Positions 50,988-62,047 of a DNA stretch of 64,000 bases are shown here, one piece after another; position 1 is the stretch's first letter; each line of letters begins with the position of its first letter. This stretch comes from Symbiodinium kawagutii (lineage: Eukaryota > Sar > Dinophyceae > Suessiales > Symbiodiniaceae). The DNA lies in contig VSDK01001703.1 of NCBI GenBank assembly GCA_009767595.1, forward strand, positions 33,892-97,891, read 5' to 3'. Both the position numbers and the translations under genes were made by a program. Under the pieces are notes generated by a model, which ran no database searches, was not told the DNA's origin, and was given only the letters and a program-made list of their open reading frames with translations.

Positions 50988-51814
50988 TAGTGCTGAAGTG
51001 ATGTAGTAGAGAATTATTCGGATGATATCCAGCAATATCAACAATGATAAGTCGGAATATATGACTATATATTACATATATATACTTTAGTATATGCATA
51101 TATATATATATATATGTGTATATATCGTGGTTCATGATGGTTGATGGTGGATCCAGCAGTTCCCGCGAGTGTAATGAACCATAGCTGTTAATTTACCATC
51201 AAATCAGGAGTGTTGCGGGAATGAATCTACCATATCAACCATGATTATTACTAGTAGTCACGGATTTGATTCAATACCAAGCATTGCAACACTTCGCACA
51301 CGTGCAGTTGTGAAGCGTCCCACAGACCATATTGGTGTAGATACCTTCGTTTACATGCGTTCGTAAGTATATATGTTATGATATGTGGCCGCATGCACAG
51401 TGTTTATTTCCAGGAAGTGAATCATGCACTGTAGATATGACATGTATATGCATAATATTTTTCACATATATATATATATGTTTGTTCGATTATATATATA
51501 TATATGTATATATGTATATATGTATATATGTGTAAATTGAATATATATATAGTTCTATGTATGTATGGTCACCACTCCCCATCGAAGAGGTGGACTCTTT
51601 GGTAACCCCTGGCTTAACTTCAGTCTTGCTAACATACGGGGCAAATCCAGCTTTGAAGCTCAGACCCCTGTTGTTGGACGGTTTTTATCACCCGTTTCCT
51701 CCTGCAAGAAAGGGGTTGTTGTGTAATTAATTTTCTCGACTGGGTGGTTAAACCTTTAGCAACTGATCTAAAAACCACCAAGTTGACTGGATGTACCATT
51801 CATCTTGATTGGGG

Positions 51815-52016
51815 TCACGGCTCTACGGACGGTGATACCCACGCCTGCAAAATGTCTTCGAGCGTTCGACCGCGCAGGTCGATACGCGTCGATGAAGTTC
51901 TTCAGCTTGACGCGAAAGGACTTTTCCCACTCCTTCGGCAGTGCACTCAGTGGATGCTGTAGGTTGCTATCATTTACTATCTGCTGGTCCAGTGTGTGAA
52001 ACTCGAAGCGTCTCAC
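51815..52016. other. Coding-like island open on both strands
   Basis: The minus strand reads RRFEFHTLDQQIVNDS and then WEKSFRVKLKNFIDAYRP. The plus strand reads SIRVDEVLQLDAKGLFPLL. Both look like protein, so strand and identity are undecided and no CDS is called. Confidence 0.3.
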
Positions 52017-52421
52017 AGTGGATTCTTTGCCAAGGGGTGGTACTTACATAGATCGCGAGGATGATGAGGAGAGGGCTTTCGGCTTGGGTGTAGTACTGCG
52101 AAGGCATGCAAAGGCTAGTATGTGCTAGAGCAGTTCGGCACCAAAATTATCAATTAAGTTGTTTTTGGTGCCGCAGGTCCATGCTTTGTCATGTACCCAT
52201 GGTGCCTTGTTGCTGCGCCTTCGAAACCGTGGCAACCATGGCACCTGTCTCCATGGTTGTTCTCACATCGCTCACCTTTTGAGGTGCCGAGCATAGAGGC
52301 ATATGGATGATACCCACTTCCCCTAGGCTTTCCAAAATGGCTCATTAAGCAGCTTATTAAATGGATTTTTAGGCAGCTTATAACCAATCATTCGTGGCTT
52401 ATTAAGCAGCTTATAACAGCT

Positions 52422-52528
52422 GGGTATGTGCCAAGCCATAGTAGTACCCCCCAAAACCAACGGTTTCCATTTGTAAAAGGATCATTTTTTTGTGGCTTAT
52501 TGATCACCCTATGGCTTGGCACATACCC
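52422..52528 (+). mobile_element. M4 element, near consensus
   Basis: TGGGTATGTGCCAAGCCATAG at the left, CTATGGCTTGGCACATACCC at the right (19 of 20 pair). Interior: AAAACCAACGGTTTCCATTTG, then GATCATTTTTTTGTGG. Bases 52529-53884 hold no gene, only a 28-bp direct repeat at 53206-53261. Confidence 0.85.
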
Positions 52529-53888
52529 TCAAATGGGCGATAGCGATTGGTGCGGCGTATCGCTGATGATGGACGCATAGCAATGGCATCATTGTGCCTG
52601 TGGGTTCACCATTGATGCGACCCACATGTGGAGCGCGGTGGGCTTAAGACAAGGACCAAGCCGCAGCAATACCTTTCACACAAGCATCAGAAAAAGCAGC
52701 ACCATTTCCACTACCAAGTGATTTGGTGAAACTAAAGACATGAGTCATGGCCCCACATTAGAGAAGATTGGTGCTCATGATCCACACGGCCCCGCTCGCA
52801 ATCTTTGCTCAACATTCGCCTCGCCAGGACAGAAATATTTGTGTTGGTAATCTCCTTTCTGCTGCTTCATGGTTGGCTGCTGCATCGCTGAAGGACGGAC
52901 GGGTGAATCACAGATGGGGGTAGATAAAGGAGCATTCATAACGCCCCACTTTCTTAAGGGGGGTTATACATGTATATTTAGATATACATATATGAATACA
53001 ATGGACTCCTGATTGATTGTTTGAGGACCCACTCAGGACTACTAATTGCCAATTACGAATACTAATTGTTTATTGGGAATAGTCAATTAGGAAGCAAGAG
53101 CACCTCTTTAAATAGACTGGACCCGCGATTGATTCTTGTTCGGCCCATTTTTAAAGACTAAATAAGATGCAACTAGCTTAACTACAAATGCTCAATTAAT
53201 TACAAGAAGTAGATTAGGAATAGTGAATTTCTAGAAGTAGATTAGGAATAGTGAATCAATTACTAATTTGAATTAGGAGTGACTACGTATAGAGTTAGAA
53301 TTGTAAATTGTAAACAATTTCTCAGTTTAAAGCAGGAATACCTGCATGATAATGTCAGACACTTTATTGAGAAAAACAAACAAATCAGATGCCTATTCAA
53401 CGCAACCTCCATCAGAAACTTCGTTCATAGTTGAACCTCATATCTGATGGAAGCCACCAGCTGATATTGAAACTAGGGTGGTTTATCAAGAGCTGGATAC
53501 ACCAACCTAGCAGTGTGTTTGTTGATATGATTGTCAACCTATTTAGCGAGAGATGAACTACCAAGCTATCAATGATTGTCAAGGACGACCCATCCACCCC
53601 AAGGTTCGTAAAGATCACAAAAAACTCTTATAGCTGCCTGTGCAGAACACTACTGGTACTATCAACCATTCTGAATAGGCATGACCATTGCACACCACTA
53701 CCATCAACTATGAGAATTCACCATGCCGTTGACAGCAAATCCAGCCGCAACGCTGTTCAAGTCAAGTGTTACACTAGCTGGTAGCTTAGCATGGCCGGTA
53801 GTAGGTGGTTGATCGCAATGAGAAAATCAGCAAATGCATGTTGAATGATGAAGAAGCATCAAGGACAATCAGTCTATGAACTGGTGTT

Positions 53889-54298
53889 TGCTTGCTTGCT
53901 GCCTGTTTGCGTGCTTGCGTGCTTGCTGGCTTGCTTGCTGGCTTGCTGGCTTGCTGGCTTGCTTGCTTGCTTGCTGGCTGGCTGGCTTGCTGGCTTGCTG
54001 GCTTGCTGGCTTGCTGGCTTGCTGGCTTGCTGGCTTGCTGGCTGGCTTGCTTGCTGGCTGGCTAGCTTGCTTGCTTGCTGGCTTGCTGGCTTGCTGGCTT
54101 GCTTTGCTTGCTTGCTTGCTGGCTTGCTTGCTGGCTTGCTGGCTAGCTTGCTTGCTGGCTGGCTAGCTTGCTTGCTGGCTGGCTTGCTTGCTTGCTTTTT
54201 TGTTTGTTTGTTTGTTTGTTTGTTTGTTTGTTTGTTTGTTTGTTTGTTTGTTTGTTTGTTTGTTTGTGTGTGTGTGTGTTTGCCTGTGTGTGTGTGCG
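53889..54298. repeat. Compound microsatellite (TTGC/TGGC)n, (TTTG)n, (TG)n
   Basis: GCTTGCTTGCTGGC-type units to 54195, then TTTG to about 54267, then TG. It is stop-free in several frames on both strands, so the long frames over it (Leu/Ala/Cys on +, Lys/Gln/Ser on -) are artefacts. Confidence 0.95.
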
Positions 54299-54344
54299 TG
54301 CACCTTTTAACTTCTCCGTATTGGGTAGCATTTGTCTTGGAAAG

Positions 54345-54493
54345 CCACCAACGCCGTGGAGGGAATGCACAGCCAAACCAGCGGCCAGATCCATGCAGCA
54401 GTGGTGGAGTGTGACCCCAGTCGATTTGGAGGCGCACCTGTGCTTCTCCAGCGTCCACCCCCATGGTTCCAACACAGGGCTGGAGACGCGAAT
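54345..54493 (+). CDS. Host gene Y, exon candidate 1
   Basis: It lies between TTGTCTTGGAAAG and GACGCGAAT|GTAAGA, a strong donor. Phase 2 in, 0 out, 49 codons, reading TNAVEGMHSQTSGQIHAAV then VECDPSRFGGAPVLLQRP. Other frames are partly open. The donor fixes the + strand. No family was recognised. Confidence 0.4.
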
Positions 54494-54710
54494 GTAAGAA
54501 TTGCATAATGGGAAGGCAGTTCTTGATTTCTGGCAAACTGCACCCTGATTTTGTTCGTCAGTGCACAGTTGTTCACTAAGAGTCCTTTTCAGTGAATTGC
54601 CAGTGATTAGTGAGTCCTTTCCAATGTTGTTCATTGGCAATTCTTGACATTTCTTCTGATTCATCGTGCACAAGTGGCTCGATGTTTGCCGATGTGGCTC
54701 TTCTGTGCAG

Positions 54711-54782
54711 TCAATGTCTCGGCCGAAAGACGAGCCTGGCTCTAAGTCTGACTGCTGCTGCCAATCCAATCGAAAACCAAAG
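54711..54782 (+). CDS. Host gene Y, exon candidate 2
   Basis: It lies between CTTCTGTGCAG and AAACCAAAG|GTAGTA. Exactly 24 codons, phase 0 in and out, matching the preceding candidate. It reads SMSRPKDEPGSKSDCCCQS then NRKPK. The next intron starts with an M2 copy. Confidence 0.4.
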
Positions 54783-54796
54783 GTAGTAACGGTCAT

Positions 54797-54902
54797 CTGG
54801 TGGTTTCCCAGAATAGGGAACCCCCAAAAATGGATGGTTTATTACTATAAATGACTAAAAAAGGGATGATTTTGGCAGTACCCTATTTTGAGAAACAGCC
54901 AT
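54797..54902 (+). mobile_element. M2 element 14 bp after a putative donor site
   Basis: CTGGTGGTTTCCCAGAATAG at the left, CCTATTTTGAGAAACAGCC at the right; ATGGATGGTTTATTACTATA inside. Confidence 0.75.
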
Positions 54903-55048
54903 CTATATGTTGAAGAACGCTTACCGTGACCAATTAACATGCTGAATTGTCCTTGATCATAGTTCTCAGCGACCGGTGACTGTTGGTTGATCAATTACCT
55001 TGGTCGTCCTTGGTCAATGGATATTTCAGGGCTATTGACCCTCATTAC

Positions 55049-55152
55049 TGGTTTGGTTGGTGCTTTTAAAAATTTTCCATTTTCCCTGGTAAGTATTAAA
55101 ACATGTTTGGTTGACTAATAGTTTTCATAGGGCCGGTTCAACCACCGAGCAG
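55049..55152 (+). mobile_element. M3 element
   Basis: TGGTTTGGTTGGTGCTTTT at the left, GGCCGGTTCAACCACCGAGCAG at the right; TTTCCCTGGTAAGTATTAAA inside. An M2 right half follows at 55225-55260. Confidence 0.65.
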
Positions 55153-55410
55153 TTATTCTACACAAGCCTTTATATCCAATTCACCATTATTTACAAACCA
55201 TGTATTGTAAGAAACCGATCCACATCTTTGGGGTACCCCTATTTCAAGAATCTCCCCCGGGGGCTGAAACCACGAAGCAGATTTATGGTTTCTCAGCAAG
55301 CCATTGTGACATCTAGTGACTCGCAATGTTTCACCAAGGTGGCCAAGGAGCCAGCCATCAGAGCACCGTTGGGGTGCTGAGCCACTAGAGTTGACATGCC
55401 ACGGATTGAA

Positions 55411-56510
55411 GAATGGTTGATGAATGGTTGATGTATGGTTGATGAATGGTTGATGAATGGTCCATGAATGGTTGATGAATGGTTGATGAATGGTTGATGA
55501 ATGGTCCATGAATGGTTGATGAATGGTTGATGAATGGTTGATGAATGGTCCATGAATGGTTGTCGAATGGTTGTTGAATGGTCCATGAATGGTTGATGAA
55601 TGGTTGATGAATGGTTGTTGAATGGTTGTTGAATGGTCCATGAATGGTTGATGAATGGTTGTTGAATGGTTGTTGAATGGTCCATGAATGGTTGATGACT
55701 GGTTGTTGAATGGTTGTTGAATGGTCCATGAATGGTTGATGAATGGTTGATGAATGGTTGTTGAATGGTTGTTGAATGGTCCATGAATGGTTGATGAATG
55801 GTTGTTGAATGGTTGTTGAATGGTCCATGAATGGTTGATGAATGGTTGTTGAATGGTTGTTGAATGGTCCATGAATGGTTGATGAATGGTTGTTGAATGG
55901 TTGTTGAATGGTCCATGAATGGTTGATGAATGGTTGTTGAATGGTTGTTGAATGGTCCATGAATGGTTGATGAATGGTTGTTGAATGGTTGTTGAATGGT
56001 CCATGAATGGTTGTTGAATGGTTGTTGAATGGTCCATGAATGGTTGATGAATGGTTGTCGAATGGTTGTTGAATGGTCCACGAATGGTTGATGAATGGTT
56101 GTTGAATGGTTGTTGAATGGTCCATGAATGGTCCATGAATGGTTGTTGAATGGTTGATGAATGGTCCATGAATGGTTGATGAATGGTTGTTGAATGGTTG
56201 TTGAATGGTCCATGAATGGTTGATGAATGGTTGTTGAATGGTTGTTGAATGGTTGTTGAATGGTCCATGAATGGTTGTTGAATGGTTGTTGAATGGTTGT
56301 TGAATGGTCCATGAATGGTTGTCGAATGGTTGTTGAATGGTCCATGAATGGTTGATGAATGGTTGTTGAATGGTTGTTGAATGGTCCATGAATGGTTGAT
56401 GAATGGTTGTTGAATGGTTGTTGAATGGTCCATGAATGGTTGTTGAATGGTTGTTGAATGGTCCATGAATGGTTGAAGAATGGTTGTTGAATGGTTGATG
56501 AATGGTTGAT
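55411..56510. repeat. 1.1-kb minisatellite, 11-bp unit, 44-bp higher-order unit
   Basis: About 100 units of AATGGTTGATG, AATGGTTGTTG and AATGGTCCATG. The most common order is one GATG unit, two GTTG units and one CCATG unit, a 44-bp higher-order repeat. Eleven is not a multiple of three and no unit makes a stop on the minus strand, so all three minus frames stay open and give the same peptide period. Confidence 0.95.
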
Positions 56511-56590
56511 GTGTTTCAAAATTGGGAACCGTAAAAATGGTGGGTTTATTACTTGGTGGGGTAGCCCGACTTTTGGAAAAACACCCATAT
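56511..56590 (+). mobile_element. M2 element, truncated by the minisatellite
   Basis: TGTTTCAAAATTGGGAACCG at the left, ACTTTTGGAAAAACACCCATA at the right; GGTGGGTTTATTACTT inside. The minisatellite ends in its left end. The spacer to 56949 holds nothing recognised. Confidence 0.55.
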
Positions 56591-56949
56591 TTCTCTTATA
56601 GTTGAAAGCTGTGTAGTGATGGTTGATTCATGGTTGATTGATACGTGTTGGTGAACAGTGGCTAGCGGCTAGCAATGGTTATCAACCATTTGAGAACCAC
56701 AATAGTATCGATAGTTAGCAATTATTAATCACAGTAGTTTGTCACTATATTAGTAGTTGTTTAACCATCAAAAACAGCCACAATCGTCAATCATAGGTTT
56801 GATCATCTAGTTTATCTTTGCCACTACTCCAGTCAATGGTTCATAAGAACAAAATAGTTAGTGATATCACGAACAAGCATTGCTAATCATTGATGACCCC
56901 AGATAGGACTACAAGCCATTTAAAGCCATTGATGCTTTTCTTGAAATGT

Positions 56950-57063
56950 CTGGGTGGCGAACCCAGCTACTACCTTAGGTGTTTAGTTTTTTTGGGGATA
57001 TGATTTGTTTACCATATAGCAACTAAAAAATAAACTTTAGGCAAGGGATCTAGTTCCACCAAG
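56950..57063 (+). mobile_element. M5 element
   Basis: CTGGGTGGCGAACCCAGCTAC at the left, GCAAGGGATCTAGTTCCACCAAG at the right. The GT of the intron-like end is GA here. Confidence 0.65.
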
Positions 57064-57533
57064 ATGAGTTTATGGGTCCAGTGATCCAACCCAAGTGGGA
57101 GGATGCCAGCAAGAAGTCGTGCCGTTGTGCATGCAGATTCATGGATCGTGGGAGGCATCTCAGGGAGCCAGCCAGGGGTACTAGCCATCAATAGATGGTG
57201 GCCGTCCCTCTGTGATGGGCATCAACAGCACGCACCAGCGGAGGGGCCAAGAAGGGTCACAGGATCAATACTTTGCCGCTCGATGAGGGGGCAGGAGTCA
57301 TGAAGCTGGAGTTTTCCTTGGGTGACTGAGTAGAGAATATAAATCATTGTATTTCTGAGGCGTTGTTGATGATATTCATCCTCAAGAACTTCAAACAGAG
57401 TCACCCAACAGAAACCGAAGAGATGGGTTCTGCCTGCTTCAGTCAAGCAGAGTTTGACTTCAGTCAAGCACAGTCAGACTGGTGGGGTAACTTTGGTGCA
57501 TTATGACATTGCCTATTCGTCCCTTCGGTGAAA

Positions 57534-57616
57534 AACATCGGACACCTCGTGCAAGTTGGTGACCTGCCCGAGAAGCTCAAACAGCTTCGTGGAAAGTTTG
57601 CCATGCTCCATCATTC
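57534..57616 (+). CDS. Exon-like segment, boundaries unclear
   Basis: The frame reads SVKNIGHLVQVGDLPEKLKQ then LRGKFAMLHHSNW, clearly protein-like. A TGA stands at 57510 in the same frame, and no AG lies between it and the coding stretch, so the acceptor would be non-canonical. An M5 copy begins at its right end. Confidence 0.25.
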
Positions 57617-57619
57617 TAA

Positions 57620-57733
57620 TTGGCTTACAGCCACTAACTTAGGTTTTTAGTATTGTTGGGATTAGATGGATTTACGGGTTTCCACCAAAAATCCATAATC
57701 CTTTAGCAAGGGATCTAGTTCAGCCACTAAGTG
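57620..57733 (+). mobile_element. M5 element, left end changed
   Basis: AATTGGCTTACAGCCACTAAC at the left, GCAAGGGATCTAGTTCAG then CCACTAAGTG at the right. It sits between two exon-like segments. Confidence 0.6.
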
Positions 57734-57766
57734 TTGGATTTTCTTTTCCTCAACGTTTCCTGTCAG

Positions 57767-57860
57767 AACATGGTGCTGTTCGGCATGCTGGGGGGATCAA
57801 TGTTCGTGGCACAAGAGGTAGCTCTGGGACTGATGGCCAGCAGCAACATGACTGGAACCA
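57767..57860 (+). CDS. Host gene Y, exon candidate 3
   Basis: It lies between GTTTCCTGTCAG and GGAACCA|GTAATC. Phase 0 in (matching candidate 2), 1 out. It reads NMVLFGMLGGSMFVAQEVAL then GLMASSNMTGT, hydrophobic enough for a membrane helix or a buried glycine-rich core. The family is unknown. Confidence 0.4.
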
Positions 57861-58128
57861 GTAATCAATCTGCAGGTTAATCAACTAATTAACCTGCAAC
57901 TAATCAACCTGCAAGTGGTTTGATGTGGCAAAGCAACTAACCTGCAAGTCCATCTCTCTGAGTCCATCTCTCTGGCAAACGACCAAGCTGCAAGTTAAAA
58001 CAAGTACCAGCTTTAGTGGCTTCACCAGCTACAACTGGTGGATTTTCTAACCAGGTTGCCAGAGACTCACCACGGGATCGTGGTCACCGGTGACCATTCA
58101 CCATAGTTGCTGGTCAACTGGGTGGCGT

Positions 58129-58254
58129 AACCAGCTACTACGAAGCTAATCATTCGCCTTAGCAATTATTGGGTTGCCAAGCTATAAGCTTACAGCAACT
58201 AATGACCAGCTAATTAGGTTTTTGTAGCTTTTTTGGGATCGTAAAGCCACCAGG
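58129..58254 (+). mobile_element. M5 element, rearranged
   Basis: CTGGGTGGCGTAACCAGCTAC at the left. Family words follow out of order (TTAGGTTTTTGTAGC, then GTAAAGCCACCAGG). Confidence 0.5.
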
Positions 58255-58351
58255 CGGCAAGACATCTTCACATGCTACCCTTGGGTCACGCCTAGCCGCG
58301 GCACACGGAGCTACAGAGCCTGTGAATCAGCTGACTGTTTTGTTCAGATTT

Positions 58352-58530
58352 TGAAGGTTTCTCAAAACAGGGACCCCCCAAGTTATGGTTGGTTTTATGG
58401 TTGGTTAAGTAAACATAGTTATTTACAAGAGGATAATGAGCAATGATAGGCGATATGGCAAGTTTTATGGTTGGTTTTTGACTATCAATGGTTAAGATAG
58501 AATGATTTTGGGGTACCCCTTTTTGAAAAG
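58352..58530 (+). mobile_element. M2 element with enlarged interior
   Basis: AGGTTTCTCAAAACAGGGAC at the left, CCCCTTTTTGAAAAGTAACC at the right. TTTTATGGTTGGTT occurs twice (near 58393 and 58462), so the interior was partly duplicated. Confidence 0.6.
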
Positions 58531-58634
58531 TAACCATTTGTCAACTTGTCCTAGAATGGTTCCGCAACAGCGTCAGAGGTTCCCACACTTTTTTCCAAAC
58601 ATCACAGTGAAACAAAGCAAGTCGACAGCACAAA

Positions 58635-58742
58635 AATGGTAGTTTCTCAAAATAGGGATACTCCCAAATCATCCAATATGGGCCTTTTTTAGTATCGTAA
58701 TGAACCAACCATTTTTGAGGGCTCGCTATTGTGAGAACTCCC
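58635..58742 (-). mobile_element. M2 element
   Basis: ATGGTAGTTTCTCAAAATAG at the left, reverse interior (CCCAAATCATCCAATATGG, AATGAACCAACCATTTTTG), GCTATTGTGAGAACTCCC at the right. Confidence 0.7.
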
Positions 58743-58791
58743 TAAAGAAGAAAAACAAAAAGCACAGCCCCACAACGATCCCCCCCCCGAG

Positions 58792-58906
58792 TGCGAGGCT
58801 ATGTGCTCGCAACATTCTTGGCACCGTGAGAGATTTGACAAAAGTGGCCCGGTTTCTTGGCACAAAAAGGGGCAGGATGAAGTATGACCAACCCGAAGTC
58901 TGTTGA
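58792..58906 (+). CDS. Putative last exon, unidentified protein
   Basis: It follows a C-rich tract ending CCCGAG. Entered in phase 1 it reads ARLCARNILGTVRDLTKVAR then FLGTKRGRMKYDQPEVC and ends at TGA (58904-58906). Entered in phase 2, which the exon at 57767 would require, it ends after about 11 codons. The link to gene Y is therefore open. From here to 59774 there is only spacer with GACCATTATG-type words. Confidence 0.3.
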
Positions 58907-59774
58907 AAGTTGAAAGGACTTTTTTAGACCATTATATAGTCAATGATCAACCAGAATTTACCACTACATGAGATTATCAAACACACTTGACCATTGGCCA
59001 GTATCAAACATAACCAAACTGCGTTGCCCATCATGTTTGTTTGATTTTGACAACCATGAGCAATAATAGACCAGTATAGCCTGCAGCAGAGAGTAATGAT
59101 CAGTTGCAACAGTTCACAAGCATGGCATAGCTTATCATGATGGCTCATGGTCGAGTATACTCAGTCAGTACTTCACAATGGGCCGTTGTCAGACATCTTC
59201 AACCATAGCGGACCATTATGAACCATTGTGCACCATGATGGACGGTTAGGGATCATGGTGGACCGTTATCAGCCGCAACTGGTTTGCATCAATCATCGCA
59301 AACCATGGTTGACATTAGTTGACTACTTTAGATATTTGGCCAGTATTCACAAGCGTCAGACCTGACCTGTATTGAAGCTCATCAACCCTACCCATCATTG
59401 ACCATCATTGATCATCATGGACCATGAGTACCCAGCATCATTAACCACACGTAACCGTTTTCTACCGATCATTATCAACCACCATTACTAACCACTAATA
59501 TCCATACAATTTATTGTGATAGTGGTTGGCCATTGATTACATAGTGTTTCTTTAAAATTGTTGTCCAGTAGGACCATCCAGAAATGGCAAACTGAACCAC
59601 AAGTACCAAAAGTTGTACGAAATCAATACTCGTATTTATCGACATTGTCATTGGCAACTGCGCCACAAGTACATCCACATGGTTCTTAAAATTGGGGGTA
59701 CCCCAAGCGTTAGTCACTAGTGTTTAACCATTAGTGCTAGTCATTATCCCCCATTATGAACTACTATTTCAGCA

Positions 59775-59974
59775 TATGGGAATGTGCCAAGCCATAGTGG
59801 CAGCCCCAAAACCAATGGGTTCCATTTGTAAAATGATCATTTTAGTCATTTGACCATTGGTGTTAAACTGGTGTTAGTCATTCTCCCCAATTATTAACTA
59901 CTATTTCAGCATTTGTAAAAAATGTTCATTTTTTGGTGGGGCCCATTGGTTACCCGCCATGGCTTGGACCCATA
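59775..59974 (+). mobile_element. M4 element with enlarged interior
   Basis: TGGGAATGTGCCAAGCCATAG at the left, GCCATGGCTTGGACCCATAT at the right. CATTTGTAAAAxxATxATTTT occurs twice inside, so about 90 bp were duplicated or inserted. Confidence 0.6.
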
Positions 59975-60139
59975 TTTCACCCATTTTCATTGACCATGGC
60001 TTGGTCTCGGGTTGATCAGCTGGATCCGCCCGCACTGCGCTAAGCTGCGCTGTGCCAGGCTGTTAGAAGGTGCAGCCACAGCATGTGGTGAGAAGGTGAT
60101 CGCCAGAAGCTGAGAAAGCTGAGCTGAGCAAAGGATGAA

Positions 60140-60254
60140 ATGGCCATCGGTCAATATTAACCAACCTATAATAGGGGATGATCACCAGTAATAATAGGGG
60201 AAAACAATGGTTAATGATGGGGAACTAGGGGTCCAGGGTTTTGACTCATAGCCA
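60140..60254 (+). mobile_element. M1 element
   Basis: ATGGCCATCGGTCAATATTA at the left, GTTTTGACTCATAGCCA at the right; ATAGGGGAAAACAATGG inside. Confidence 0.75.
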
Positions 60255-60403
60255 AATGTACTTTTTGAGCTTGGCAAATGCTGGTTTACAGTTTGGTAGT
60301 CCCCAACCTGGGAAAGGAAATTCACGATCTCTTCTGGGCAAACCCGAGAAATCAGCTATTTATGGTGGATGTTCCATTGCCATGTTAGTTTGCCAGAGGG
60401 TAC

Positions 60404-60645
60404 TGGGTGGCGAACCGGTTCGCCACTCCTTGTACCTGAGGTTTTGAGCCTTGGGCTATGATTGTTTTGCCATACATTTCGCCACTGAAGTCGTGCAACT
60501 TTTCGCGAGGGATCTGGGTTTGTGCCAGAATAAAAGCACGCCCAGAACCAATTCTTTCATAGTAAAGTGATCATTTTTTTGTGAGTTATTGGTTACCCTA
60601 TGGCTTGGCACATACCCATCGATCGTTACTAGTTCAGCCACCAAG
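60404..60645 (+). mobile_element. M5 element interrupted by an M4 element
   Basis: The left part is TGGGTGGCGAACCGG through TCGCGAGGGATCT. The right part is TAGTTCAGCCACCAAG. Between them lies a complete M4 (60515-60618) plus a few bases. Removing M4 restores the usual GGGATCTAGTTCAG of M5. Confidence 0.7.
60515..60618 (+). mobile_element. M4 element nested in M5
   Basis: TGGGTTTGTGCCAGAATAAA at the left, CTATGGCTTGGCACATACCC at the right. The interior words AACCAATTCTTTCAT and TGATCATTTTTTTGTGAG are kept. Confidence 0.7.
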
Positions 60646-60935
60646 GTTTATGTTAACTTTAGGCGGCCTTGCGAACTCAGAAGCGATGAAAAACCATGGC
60701 CAAAAAATTTGGCTCCCAGTTTGCGTTCGCGGCGAATAACTGTTGGCGATTTGTGTGGTACTGTAAAATGGAGACATTGGAATCTCTATTCAGCTTAGTT
60801 GCTGGGAAATTGGTTCCGTTCCGATTCCACAGCTGTTTTCATGAGAGCCACAAGATACGAACAGCCTACTCAAACAGTTTTGTAAGTTTTTTTAGTGAAA
60901 TTGCAAAATTCCTCATTGCCCGGGCTTTTTCGTAG

Positions 60936-61014
60936 CCCTGCGCAGAGATTTCTCCAAGGAGAACATTCGTTGCACTACTTCTGTCACAGCGGCTGTCATG
61001 GCCCCAGCTGGGAA
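60936..61014 (+). CDS. Putative internal exon, frame unclear
   Basis: It lies between TTTTTCGTAG and CTGGGAA|GTAGCG. All three frames are open; LRRDFSKENIRCTTSVTAA and FLQGEHSLHYFCHSGCHG are the two most protein-like. Boundaries are good and the frame is undecided. From 61015 to 61943 nothing else was recognised. Confidence 0.25.
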
Positions 61015-61943
61015 GTAGCGGAGCGTAGCGGAGCGTTGCCGAGGGGCACATGGCGATATCGATGGCAGCAGAAAAGAGCAACAATAATGGTTATAGCAAC
61101 GGCAGCACAATGGCAGTTCAATATGTTCGAATTATGTTCAATGAAAGGTCAGTATGGTTAGTATAATAGCAAATTTGATTGGTTTTCCAGCTCTGAAAGG
61201 GAGCATCATGGTACTGACGAGTACTAGCAGGCAAACGTACACACTCTAAAGCATCATCCCTAGTTCTGGTAACCATCCAAAGTGGACACTCCATTTGGTC
61301 AGGTCGGGGGTGACCCCTGGTCCTGTTAGCCAACCGAGCAACCATGTTTTGGGATAGTTTTGGGTACATTGATGAGATTTCTAGACACTCCATACTTCCA
61401 GGATTTTCAGATGTGTTTTTAAGACTTGAATGACCATTTGGCTAACTAACCTAGCAATGGAGTATCCACCGTAGAAAAATCTCGATTCCCAAGGTTTCCT
61501 CTTCAAGAATATTAATTTCTGTTTCCAGGTTGGAGACTACCAGAGGCTGCTATCAACTTGCGGCCTGTGGCTCCATTGCTCTCAAGATTAGCACTTACAA
61601 ATCATGAAGCGAATCAGTCCCATCAACCACAACCAACCAGCATCAACCATCAACCAGAATATACAATAGTGATTGCTATGGACGATTTAGCATGAACATG
61701 CATGAACTATCAACCATTTTCAAAATTGACATCGACCTTTTTGAATAGCCATCAGTGACCAGTATCACCAACCATCACCCACCCTTGATAGCCATCATCA
61801 TTTCTATGATTATTATTGATCATATACTGTGATCAAATCTTCATTGACTATGACATGTCATCAGCCATGAATGGCCACTGATTGTTCATCAGCATTCACC
61901 ATTAATCTATCAAGACGATCAATCTCTAATGATTAGATGGGTG

Positions 61944-62047
61944 CTTCTCAAGTCAACGGGGACCCCTGAATCATCCAATATATTTGTCATGTATAGTAAC
62001 AACCAAACCATACCTTGGGGGGTTCCCTGTGGCCTAAGAAACCCCCA
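61944..62047 (-). mobile_element. M2 element
   Basis: GGGTGCTTCTCAAGTCAACG at the left, reverse interior (CTGAATCATCCAATATATTTG), GTGGCCTAAGAAACCCCCAA at the right. CAT-rich simple sequence follows (62190-62560). Confidence 0.6.

Noticed and set aside
53845..54536. Leu/Ala/Cys-rich frames on + and a Lys/Gln/Ser-rich frame on - of up to 220 codons
   Set aside because: Produced by the (TTGC/TGGC)n and (TTTG)n microsatellite. Only the unique segment from 54345 was kept as an exon candidate.
55153..56588. Three minus-strand frames of 334-437 codons with repeated His/Ser/Thr/Gln/Pro peptides
   Set aside because: They are the three frames of one 11-bp minisatellite with no stop in any unit. No frame is favoured.
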